Of a stretch of 12,385 nt of DNA, positions 1 to 5,390 are shown in pieces. The stretch lies in NCBI GenBank assembly GCA_031274075.1, contig JAISQQ010000418.1, positions 1 to 12,385 on the forward strand. Direction: 5' to 3'. The stretch is from Accumulibacter sp. Its GTDB lineage: Bacteria > Pseudomonadota > Gammaproteobacteria > Burkholderiales > Rhodocyclaceae. Below the pieces are notes generated by a model. That model searched no databases and was not told where the DNA came from. It saw only the letters and a program-made list of their open reading frames with translations. The stretch's first letter is position 1. Every line of letters starts with the position of its first letter. Both the position numbers and the translations under genes were made by a program.

Positions 1-5
1 GCTAA

Positions 6-49
6 GCGCCCGCAAATATTACTGTCTTCTGTCTTCCGTCTTCTGTCCT
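6..49. repeat. Core-plus-heptad repeat module, left part cut by window edge
   Basis: A 16-bp core (positions 6-21, GCGCCCGCAAATATTA) is followed by four 7-bp units at 22-49: CTGTCTT, CTGTCTT, CCGTCTT and CTGTCCT. The same core followed by related heptads recurs at 1850-1893. The left half of this module, which in the second copy is an inverted heptad array plus hairpin, would lie outside the window. No coding capacity is visible. The function is unknown; it is an intergenic tandem repeat. Confidence 0.75.
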
Positions 50-52
50 CTT

Positions 53-236
53 AGAAGCTGTTTTGGAAATTAGAAAGACATTTGAGAAGTAGATGGATCA
101 TCCAGGGTAGGGCGCGCTCACCGAGCGCGCCGGGGGGCGGCGGTTTCGGAGAAACCGCCCTACCATCCCCCAAGGCTTGAATTGAGGTTTTTGGGATCTA
201 AGCATTTCTCGTATCAATTTTTTTAAAACAGCTTCT
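53..236 (+). mobile_element. 184-bp MITE-like element, copy 1, with terminal inverted repeats
   Basis: The element begins AGAAGCTGTTTT (53-64) and ends with its exact reverse complement AAAACAGCTTCT (225-236). An inverted copy of identical length lies at 4232-4415 and differs at about 13 positions by eye. It encodes no credible protein, so a transposase would have to act in trans. In the middle sits a pair of GTAG-headed hairpins (107-163). The element interrupts a heptad-repeat array: removing 185 nt (50-234) leaves CTGTCCT, CTGACAT, CTGTCTT and CTGTCCT in perfect 7-bp register, which supports insertion. CT is found at both edges (50-51 and 235-236), but this is too short to prove a target duplication. 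The plus orientation is arbitrary and defined by this copy. Confidence 0.8.
107..163. repeat. Inverted REP-like pair inside 184-bp element copy 1
   Basis: GTAG (107-110) is followed by a 9-bp stem GGCGCGCTC (111-119), a 3-nt loop and GAGCGCGCC (123-131). After a short G-rich spacer comes a second 9-bp stem, GGCGGTTTC (139-147), loop GGA, GAAACCGCC (151-159), closed by CTAC (160-163), which is GTAG on the other strand. A GTAG tetranucleotide next to a palindrome is the known hallmark of bacterial REP sequences, and inverted pairs are called BIMEs or REPINs. Here the two stems have different sequences. The outer GTAGGG/CCCTAC could also pair, giving a branched structure in RNA or single-stranded DNA. 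Confidence 0.7.
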
Positions 237-255
237 GACATCTGTCTTCTGTCCT
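235..255. repeat. Remainder of the interrupted heptad array next to the dehydratase gene
   Basis: Three 7-bp units, CTGACAT, CTGTCTT and CTGTCCT, continue the array seen at 22-49 on the far side of the 184-bp element. The array ends 6 bp before the dehydratase start codon at 262. It therefore occupies the place where a ribosome binding site would be expected, and no purine-rich Shine-Dalgarno sequence is present in it. Confidence 0.65.
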
Positions 256-261
256 CCGATA

Positions 262-1776
262 ATGACCCAAGCTACCGTGATTCGCCTGCACGCCAATGAC
301 GACGTGCTGATCGCCGCCCGGCAACTGGCGCCGGGCACGGCGATCGATTCGGAGAAGCTGATCGTGCGCGAGGCGATCCCGCCCGGGCACAAGCTGGCGG
401 CGCGCGACATCGAGGCGGGCGCCGCGGTGCGCCGCTACAACCAGATCATCGGTTTCGCCAAGGCGGACATCGGCGCCGGCCGGCACGTCCATTCGCACAA
501 TCTGGGCATGGGCGAATTCGAGCGCGACTATGGCGTCGGACAGGACGCGCATGAATTGCCCAAGGTGCCGGAACCGGCTTCGTTCATGGGTTACCGGCGT
601 GCGAACGGCAAGGTCGGCACGCGCAACTACATCGGCGTGATCGCCTCGGTAAACTGCGCGGCGACCGTGGCGCGCGCGATCGCCGGTCATTTCACGCGCG
701 AGAAGCTGGCGGCCTTCGCCAACGTCGACGGCGTGCTCGCCCTGCCGCAGCCGCTCGGCTGCGGGCACAACATCAATGGCGAGGGAATGCGGATCCTGCG
801 CCGCACGCTGGCCGGCTTCGCCAGGCATCCGAATTTCGCCGGCGTGCTGTTCGTCGGCCTCGGCTGCGAACATAACCAGATCGAAGCGCTGATCGAGATG
901 ATCGGCCCGCACGAGCCGGGCATGTTGCAACAGGCGGTCATGCAGATCGACGGCGGCACGACGGCCACCATCCGGAAGGGCGTCGCGCTGGTCGAGGGCA
1001 TGCTGCCGCGGGCCAACGGCTACCGGCGCGAGGCGTCGCCAGTGAGCCGTCTCATCGTCGGCCTCAACTGCGGCGGCTCGGACGGGTATTCCGGGATCAC
1101 CGCCAACCCGGCGCTCGGCGGCGCGTCGGACCTGCTGGTGGCGCACGGCGCGACGACGATATTGTCCGAAACCCCGGAAATCTACGGCGCCGAGCACCTG
1201 CTGACGCGCCGGGCGTGGACGCCGGAAATCGCGCGGAAACTACTCGATCGCATCGCCTGGTGGAAGGACTATTGCGCGCGCGCCGGCGGCGAACTCGACA
1301 ACAATCCCTCGGTCGGCAACAAGGCCGGTGGGCTGACGACGATTCTCGAAAAATCGCTTGGCGCCGTCGCCAAGGGAGGCACCAGCGCCTTGAACGGCGT
1401 ATACCTGTACGCCGAGCCGATCGACGCCAAGGGCTTCGTCTTCATGGACACGCCGGGCTACGACCCCGTCTCGGTGACCGGGCAGGCGGCCGGCGGCGCG
1501 CAGATCGTCTGCTTCACCACCGGGCGCGGCTCGGCCTTCGGCTGCGCCGGCGTGCCGACGCTCAAGCTGGCGAGCAACGGCATGCTCTACGAGCGCATGC
1601 GCGACGACATGGACATCAACTGCGGCGACCTGATCGACGGCACGCCGATGCCGGAAATCAGCCAACGCATCTTCGAGGCGATCGTCCGCTGCGCCTCCGG
1701 CGAGAAGACACGCAGCGAAATCCTCGGCTACGGCAACGACGAATTCATTCCCTGGCAGGTCGGCGCGGTGATGTAG
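262..1776 (+). CDS. uxaA: UxaA/GarD family sugar-acid dehydratase (altronate dehydratase-like)
   Basis: 504 aa, close to the usual length of altronate (UxaA) and galactarate (GarD) dehydratases. Known family members are iron-dependent cytoplasmic lyases that remove water from hexonates or hexarates to give keto-deoxy acids. Residues about 6-85 look like the small SAF domain (VIRLHANDDVLIAARQLAPG); the large domain follows, with GYRRANGKVGTRNYIGVI near residue 110. Conserved blocks visible in order are LPQPLGCGH, FVGLGCEHNQ, GLNCGGSDGYSGITANPALG, DNNPSVGNKAGGLTTILEKS, FMDTPGYDPVSVTGQAAGG and TGRGSAFGCAGVPTLKLASN. Both domains are fused in one chain, unlike split SuyA/SuyB-type relatives. ATG 262 is chosen because it places the SAF domain at the N-terminus and no other in-frame ATG follows the upstream stop at 199-201. 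It has no Shine-Dalgarno sequence; repeats run almost up to it. The TRAP operon converging from the right suggests a transported sugar acid as substrate. The exact substrate cannot be told from sequence. Confidence 0.9.
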   Translation: MTQATVIRLHANDDVLIAARQLAPGTAIDSEKLIVREAIPPGHKLAARDIEAGAAVRRYNQIIGFAKADIGAGRHVHSHNLGMGEFERDYGVGQDAHELPKVPEPASFMGYRRANGKVGTRNYIGVIASVNCAATVARAIAGHFTREKLAAFANVDGVLALPQPLGCGHNINGEGMRILRRTLAGFARHPNFAGVLFVGLGCEHNQIEALIEMIGPHEPGMLQQAVMQIDGGTTATIRKGVALVEGMLPRANGYRREASPVSRLIVGLNCGGSDGYSGITANPALGGASDLLVAHGATTILSETPEIYGAEHLLTRRAWTPEIARKLLDRIAWWKDYCARAGGELDNNPSVGNKAGGLTTILEKSLGAVAKGGTSALNGVYLYAEPIDAKGFVFMDTPGYDPVSVTGQAAGGAQIVCFTTGRGSAFGCAGVPTLKLASNGMLYERMRDDMDINCGDLIDGTPMPEISQRIFEAIVRCASGEKTRSEILGYGNDEFIPWQVGAVM

Positions 1777-1781
1777 TTCGG

Positions 1782-1893
1782 GGGACAGGGGACAGGGGAC
1801 AGGGGACAGAGGACAGAGGACAGAGGACAGTTCAGTTACCGGGCGCTTCGCGCCCGCAAATATTACTGACACCTGACATCTGATTCCTGACAC
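1782..1893. repeat. Heptad-repeat module with hairpin core downstream of the dehydratase
   Basis: Seven perfect-period 7-bp units occupy 1782-1830: four GGGACAG, then three AGGACAG. Next come TTCAGTTACC, a hairpin (GGGCGC 1841-1846, GCGCCC 1850-1855, 3-nt loop) and GCAAATATTA. Four units of the opposite sense follow: CTGACAC, CTGACAT, CTGATTC and CTGACAC (1866-1893). The two arms are roughly reverse complements, so the whole module is palindromic. The hairpin begins 65 bp after the dehydratase stop and could affect 3' ends of its mRNA, but no U-run follows, so I do not call it an intrinsic terminator. A REP hairpin starts at the very next base (1894). Confidence 0.75.
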
Positions 1894-2011
1894 GTAGGGC
1901 GGGAAAGCGCAGCGCCTCCCGCCGGTCGTTCTCTCCGGCGCAGCCGTTTATCGCGTTCGGCGGCCTTGAATCGTGCGGCGCGTTGCGCCGGGAAGGGACT
2001 CCGGACCGCCC

Positions 2012-2092
2012 CTGGGAGCGCGGGGCACCAGCCCCGCAACAACGGTGGGGCTCATGCCACCGCTGTGCGGGGCTGGTGCCCCGCGCTCCCAG
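2012..2092. repeat. Perfect 27-bp inverted repeat: GGAG-headed REP pair
   Basis: The left arm 2012-2038 and right arm 2066-2092 are exact reverse complements separated by 27 nt. Each arm holds a GGAG head (2015-2018 on the plus strand) next to a 7-bp hairpin, GCGGGGC ACCA GCCCCGC (2020-2037). GGAG is the other head tetranucleotide known for REP sequences. The spacer itself contains CGGTGG...CCACCG and could fold. Related GGAG pairs occur at 4458-4533 and, degenerate, near 2306-2332. Confidence 0.75.
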
Positions 2093-2127
2093 AAAGGCGC
2101 ACACTTTCCGCCGGTTCCCCAAATCCC

Positions 2128-2157
2128 GTAGGGCGGAAAAGCGCAGCGCCTTTCGCC
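2128..2157 (+). repeat. Single GTAG-headed REP-like hairpin
   Basis: GTAGGGCGGAAAA, then GCGCAGCGCC, then TTTCGCC. This is a diverged copy of the hairpins at the outer tips of the surrounding palindrome (1894 onward and its inverse ending at 2272). The stem is GGCG(G)AAA/TTTCGCC with an inner GCG/CGC. It is unpaired in this region, lying between the 2012-2092 inverted repeat and the right outer arm. Confidence 0.6.
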
Positions 2158-2305
2158 AATACTTTTCACGGCGCAACGCGCCGCACGATTCAAAGGCGGT
2201 CGAATACGATGAGCGGCGGCTGCGCCGCCGGAGAGAACGACCGGCGGGAGGCGCTGCGCTTTCCCGCCCTACGGGGTGCGCCAACGATTTGGCGCCAATG
2301 CCCAG

Positions 2306-2356
2306 GCGGGCCGGGGAGACCCGCGCTCCCAGAGAGAAAATCGCAAACAGCTTCTG
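2306..2356 (-). repeat. Degenerate GGAG-type REP with GTTTGCGAT-flanked end, downstream of dctM
   Basis: Read on the minus strand (the sense of dctM), AGAAGCTGTTTGCGATTTTC is followed by CTGGGAGCGCGGG, TCTC and CCCGGCC. The start matches 11 bases of the 184-bp element terminus (AGAAGCTGTTT). The same arrangement, AGAAACCGTTTGCGATCTTC then CTGGGAGCGCGGGGC, occurs just downstream of the nitrilase-family gene at 4525-4557. It lies about 55 bp after the dctM stop codon. There is no gene between here and dctM. Confidence 0.5.
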
Positions 2357-2409
2357 GGCGGGATGTGTGGAAAACGAGCAAACGATGGTCGAGGATTCGT
2401 CGATTGGCA

Positions 2410-3687
2410 TCATCTCCCCATCACCAGCCCCGGCAGGAAGGTGGTGATGGGCGGGCAGTAGGAGACCAGGATCAGCACCACGAACAGGGGGACGAGGAAA
2501 GGCGCGGTGGCCTTGAGCACCCGTTCAAAGGAAATGCCCGCCACGTTGGCGGTGACGAAGAGCACGATGCCCACCGGCGGCGTCACGGTGCCCACCATGA
2601 GGTTGAAGACCACCATGACGCCGAACTGTATCGGGTCCAGCCCCATGACCAGCGCGATGGGGGCCAGAATGGGCACCAGGATCATCTGCGCGGCGTTTCC
2701 TTCCATGAAACAGCCGACGAAGAGCAGGAAGACGTTGATGATGAAAATGAATACGAAGGGTGTGCCGGAGAAGGAAATGAGGAATTTCGCCATCGCCTGC
2801 GGAACGCCCGCCACCGCCAGGGTCCAGCCGAAGAGCACCGCGGTCATCACCAGGGCGAGCACCACGCCGTTGGTTTCGATGGTCATGACGATCATCCGGG
2901 GCAGATCCTTGATGCTGAATTCCTTGTAGACGAACAGGCCCACCAGGATCGAGTAGAAGGCCGCGACGATCGCTGCCTCGGTGGGCGTGAACACGCCCGA
3001 GGTGATGCCCCAGAAAAGGATCACCGGCGCCATCAGCGCCCAGAAGGATTCCCGGAAGGCCGTCCATAGCGCCTTCGCCGTGGGGAAGGGCAATTTGGGA
3101 TAGTTCCGCTTGCGGGCGTAGACGGCGATCAGCGCCATCAAGGCCAGCCCCATGAGCACGCCGGGGATGACGCCGCCCAGGAAAAGGCCGCCCAGCGAGA
3201 CGTTGGCGAGCACCGCGTAGATGACCATCGGCAGGCTCGGCGGGATGATCGGCCCGATCACCGCCGAGGAGGCGGTGACCGCCGCGGCGAAATCCACTTC
3301 GTAGCCGGCTTCGCGCATGGCCTGGATTTCGATGCTGCCCAGGCCGCCGGCGTCGGCCACCGCGGAGCCGGACATGCCGGCGAAGAACATGCTGCCGACC
3401 ACGTTGGCGTGTCCCAGGCCGCCCCGCATCCAGCCCACGAGAACGCTGGCGAAGTTGAACATGCGCCGGGTCACGCCGGAGTTGTTCATCACGTTGCCCA
3501 TCAGGATGAAGAAGGGCGCGGCCAGCAGGGGGAAGGAGTTCGCCGCGTTGGCTACGCGCTGGGGCACGGTGAGCAGACTGAAATCGCCGAGTACGATGAA
3601 CAGCGACGAGGCGATCCCCAGGCTGACGTAGATGGGCGTGCCCATGAGCAGCATGGCGATCCAGATGAGGAGGACGACCGTGATCAT
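2410..3687 (-). CDS. dctM: TRAP transporter large permease subunit DctM
   Basis: 425 aa, typical for a stand-alone DctM, the 12-or-so-helix membrane subunit that drives sodium-coupled uptake of organic acids delivered by a periplasmic binding protein. Visible family signatures are GMSGSAVADAGGLG (residues 104-117), IIPPS (147-151), the late MEGNAAQMILVPILAPI segment and GTVTPPVG near the C-terminus. The chain is hydrophobic almost throughout and ends TFLPGLVMGR, like its relatives. The ATG at 3687 is chosen because it starts the usual MITVVLLIWIAMLL helix. AAGGAGGG lies 8 nt upstream and the start overlaps the dctQ stop by 4 bp (ATGA). The frame stays open further upstream only as a shadow of dctQ. 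Substrate class is not readable from the sequence; the neighbouring dehydratase points to a sugar acid. Confidence 0.93.
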   Translation of the reverse strand: MITVVLLIWIAMLLMGTPIYVSLGIASSLFIVLGDFSLLTVPQRVANAANSFPLLAAPFFILMGNVMNNSGVTRRMFNFASVLVGWMRGGLGHANVVGSMFFAGMSGSAVADAGGLGSIEIQAMREAGYEVDFAAAVTASSAVIGPIIPPSLPMVIYAVLANVSLGGLFLGGVIPGVLMGLALMALIAVYARKRNYPKLPFPTAKALWTAFRESFWALMAPVILFWGITSGVFTPTEAAIVAAFYSILVGLFVYKEFSIKDLPRMIVMTIETNGVVLALVMTAVLFGWTLAVAGVPQAMAKFLISFSGTPFVFIFIINVFLLFVGCFMEGNAAQMILVPILAPIALVMGLDPIQFGVMVVFNLMVGTVTPPVGIVLFVTANVAGISFERVLKATAPFLVPLFVVLILVSYCPPITTFLPGLVMGR

Positions 3688-4175
3688 GCCAGCGTCCCTC
3701 CTTCCTCGTGGATTCCGCTCAAGAAGCGGACGACGCTGTAGAACACGATCAGCGCCGTCGAAAAGGGAACCGCCGCGTAGACCACCGCGTAGGTGAAAAA
3801 CAAGGTGACGGCGGGAACGTCGAGATTCTTGCGCAGCATCGCCATGCCGTACCAGAAAAGGACCGCCGCGAACACGACGGTCAGGACGAGATTGAGGACG
3901 TCCAGGGCTTTTTGCGCCGGCGCCGGCAGATTGTCGGCGACGATGGCAACCCGGATATGGGTTCCGCTGCGCGTGGCGAAGACCCAGCCGATGAGGGAAA
4001 TCCACATGAAGAGATAGCGCGCCAGCTCCTCCGACCATACCAGCGGCGAATCGAGGCAGAAGCGCATGAACACTTGCAGCAGCACTACGCCGAACATGCC
4101 CAGGAACAAGGCGATGGCGTAGATGTCCAGAAGCCTGTCCACAAATCTCTTGAGAACCGCGATTTTCTCTTTCAT
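3684..4175 (-). CDS. dctQ: TRAP transporter small permease subunit DctQ
   Basis: 163 aa with four predicted membrane helices at about residues 17-38, 52-68, 93-111 and 123-148, the DctQ layout. The signature QVFMRFCLDSPLVWSEELARYLF can be read at residues 34-56 (Q, R, W, EE and R are the usual conserved positions), with LIGWVFATRSGTHIRV after it. DctQ supports DctM in the inner membrane and is needed for transport. ATG 4175 is preferred: AGGA lies 10 nt upstream and the charged KEKIAVLKRFVDR start is typical. An in-frame ATG at 4220 would add 15 unlikely residues with no ribosome site. It forms an operon with dctM by a 4-bp overlap. No dctP precedes it: a 184-bp repeat element begins 56 bp upstream, so a binding protein must be encoded elsewhere or has been lost. 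Confidence 0.92.
   Translation of the reverse strand: MKEKIAVLKRFVDRLLDIYAIALFLGMFGVVLLQVFMRFCLDSPLVWSEELARYLFMWISLIGWVFATRSGTHIRVAIVADNLPAPAQKALDVLNLVLTVVFAAVLFWYGMAMLRKNLDVPAVTLFFTYAVVYAAVPFSTALIVFYSVVRFLSGIHEEGGTLA
3696..3703 (-). promoter_or_regulatory. Strong ribosome binding site for dctM inside the dctQ end
   Basis: On the minus strand AAGGAGGG lies 8 nt before the dctM ATG (3687). Together with the ATGA overlap it fixes the dctM start and suggests translational coupling of dctQ and dctM. Confidence 0.7.
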
Positions 4176-4231
4176 GACCCTGTTATCCTGAGGACTTGAA
4201 ACCATTGAGCACCGAGACACTTAAGACACTA
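4176..4231 (-). other. Short leader of dctQ between the start codon and repeat element copy 2
   Basis: These 56 bp contain the weak AGGA ribosome site (4186-4189). Next to the element is a degenerate direct repeat, read on the minus strand as TTAGTGTC, TTAAGTGTC, TCGGTGC. No convincing -35/-10 pair is seen, so the dctQM promoter is either weak, inside the 184-bp element or further upstream. Confidence 0.4.
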
Positions 4232-4415
4232 AGAAGCTGTTTTAAAAAAATGGGGACGAGAAATGATTGGATCCCAAAAACCACAATTCAAGCCTTGGGT
4301 GAAGGTAGGGCGGTTACTCCGAAACCGCCGCCCCCCGGCGCGCTCGGAGAGCGCGCCCTACCCTGGATGATCCATCTGCTTCTCAAACGTCTTTCTAATT
4401 TCTAAAACAGCTTCT
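4232..4415 (-). mobile_element. 184-bp MITE-like element, copy 2, inverted relative to copy 1
   Basis: The ends are AGAAGCTGTTTT (4232-4243) and AAAACAGCTTCT (4404-4415), the same 12-bp terminal inverted repeats as copy 1. Compared in reverse complement with 53-236 it has the same length, no gaps and about 13 substitutions by eye (about 93% identity). The REP pair is at 4305-4361. One stem carries a mismatch here (GGCGGTTTC facing GTAACCGCC), while the other stem is intact and its loop differs by one base. No target duplication is evident. With copy 1 it brackets the dehydratase and dctQM genes, and it occupies the place where dctP would normally be found. Confidence 0.8.
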
Positions 4416-4457
4416 CACACAAGCCCATTATGAAAGCCTCTCTCCGGGCCGTCTCCG

Positions 4458-4533
4458 GGAGCGCGGGGCGTCCGGCCCCCCACGGCACGGATGACACGAC
4501 CGCCGCCGTTGCGGGGCGCAAGCCCCGCGCTCC
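4458..4533. repeat. GGAG-headed REP pair downstream of the nitrilase-family gene
   Basis: GGAGCGCGGGGC (4458-4469) is met in inverse orientation by GCCCCGCGCTCC (4522-4533). The right-hand hairpin is GCGGGGC GCAA GCCCCGC (4511-4528); the left is GGGGC GTCCG GCCCC (4465-4479). It is the same family as 2012-2092 but with a diverged left half and different loops. It lies 24 bp beyond the nitrilase-family stop codon and may protect or end that transcript. Together with 4416-4457, where I see nothing else, it separates the gene from element copy 2. Confidence 0.65.
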
Positions 4534-4556
4534 CAGGGAAGATCGCAAACGGTTTC

Positions 4557-5390
4557 TCAAAGAACCCGGTGCGACAAGGCGGGCAGGCTGGCGCGGACTT
4601 CGGCGATGCGCGCGTGGTCGATCTCGCCGATGACGACGCCTTCGCCCTTGTCGCGCCGGGCGATCACCTCGCCCCACGGATCGATCAGCATGCTGTTGCC
4701 GTGCGTCTGGCGGCGGTTTTCGTGCGTTCCGCCCTGCGCGATGGCCAGGACGTAGCATTGGTTCTCGATGGCGCGGGCGCGCAGCAGGATTTCCCAGTGC
4801 GCGCGCCCGGTCACCTCGGTGAACGCCGCCGGCAGCAGCAGCAGGTCGATTTCGCCGAGGGCGCGGAAAAGTTCCGGGAAACGCAGGTCGTAGCAGATCG
4901 ACAGGCCCACCCGGCCGAACGGCGCGGTGAAGGCCGCCGGCTGGCGGCCCGGTTCGATCGTTGCGCTCTCGTCGTAGCGCTCCTCGCCTTTCTGGAAGCC
5001 GAACAGGTGGATCTTGTCGTAGCGCGCCACGCGCGCGCCTTGCGGATCGAACACCAGGCAGGTGTTCGACACCTTGTCCGCGACGCTGGCGGCGAGCGGC
5101 AGCGAACCGCCGGCCAGCCAGATGCCGTGCCGCCTCGCCGTGGCGGCGAGGAATTCCTGGATCGGGCCGCTGCCGTCGCGCTCGCAGGCGGCGAATTTGT
5201 CGGCGTCGCGCCCCATGACCGGAAAATACTCGGGCAGCGCGGCGAGTTCGGCGCCTTGCGCGGCGGCGGCGGCGATCAGCGCGCCGGCGGTGCGCAGATT
5301 CTCCTCGACCCGCGGCGTCGAAATCATCTGGATCGCCGCGACGCGGGCGTTTTTCGGAGGGATCGTCGCTTCACTGCATGGCGGGTTCAT
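4557..5390 (-). CDS. Carbon-nitrogen hydrolase, Nit/deaminated glutathione amidase type
   Basis: 277 aa, normal for the nitrilase superfamily. The catalytic residues are visible: Glu54 in ALPEYFPVMG, Lys126 in RYDKIHLF and Cys166 in LSICYDLRFPELFR. ENLRTAGALIAAAAAQGAELAALPE and HWEILLRARAIENQCYVLA are also characteristic. The CYDLRFPELFR block and the YDKIHLFGF block favour the Nit1/YbeM group, whose known activity is hydrolysis of deaminated glutathione, a metabolite-repair role in the cytoplasm. Another short amide substrate cannot be excluded. ATG 5390 has AGGAG 6 nt upstream and lies inside the last codons of yhdP, so the two genes overlap by 20 bp and are surely co-transcribed. The stop codon (4557-4559) directly abuts a repeat, yet the protein ends at a natural length, so the insertion did not truncate it. 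Confidence 0.9.
   Translation of the reverse strand: MNPPCSEATIPPKNARVAAIQMISTPRVEENLRTAGALIAAAAAQGAELAALPEYFPVMGRDADKFAACERDGSGPIQEFLAATARRHGIWLAGGSLPLAASVADKVSNTCLVFDPQGARVARYDKIHLFGFQKGEERYDESATIEPGRQPAAFTAPFGRVGLSICYDLRFPELFRALGEIDLLLLPAAFTEVTGRAHWEILLRARAIENQCYVLAIAQGGTHENRRQTHGNSMLIDPWGEVIARRDKGEGVVIGEIDHARIAEVRASLPALSHRVL

Larger units (their letters stand above)
1894..2272. repeat. 379-bp nested palindrome built of two REP-like families
   Basis: The outer arms, 1894-1990 and 2169-2272, are imperfect reverse complements about 100 bp long. Each outer tip is a GTAG-headed hairpin: GTAGGGCGGGA, then GCG/CGC, then TCCCGCC, read inward from both ends. The inner tips are CGGCGCGTTGCGCCG and its inverse. 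Inside lie a perfect 27-bp inverted repeat (2012-2092) and a further copy of the GTAG hairpin (2128-2157). The block fills most of the 633 bp between the convergent dehydratase and dctM genes. Open frames that cross it read through palindromes and have no recognisable protein content. Such structures can block or stabilise converging transcripts; that role is inference. Confidence 0.75.

Noticed and set aside
1782..1830. CRISPR-like regular spacing
   Set aside because: Units are contiguous 7-mers without spacers; this is a simple tandem repeat.
1841..1855. Intrinsic terminator for the dehydratase gene
   Set aside because: A 6-bp GC stem is present but is followed by GCAAATATT, not a T-run, and the same core forms part of a repeat module.
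1832..3069. Open frames crossing the intergenic repeats (1832-2413 minus, 1966-3069 plus, 1983-2447 plus)
   Set aside because: They read through palindromic repeats or antisense to dctM; their apparent peptide repeats come from inverted copies of REP sequence.
3688..4038. Extension of dctM upstream to a start at 4038
   Set aside because: The extra residues are an out-of-frame reading of dctQ, and the extended start would ignore the strong ribosome site and ATGA overlap at 3684-3703.
4430..4633. Small 67-codon plus-strand frame beginning at ATG 4430
   Set aside because: It consists of REP sequence and the antisense end of the nitrilase-family gene, with no ribosome site.
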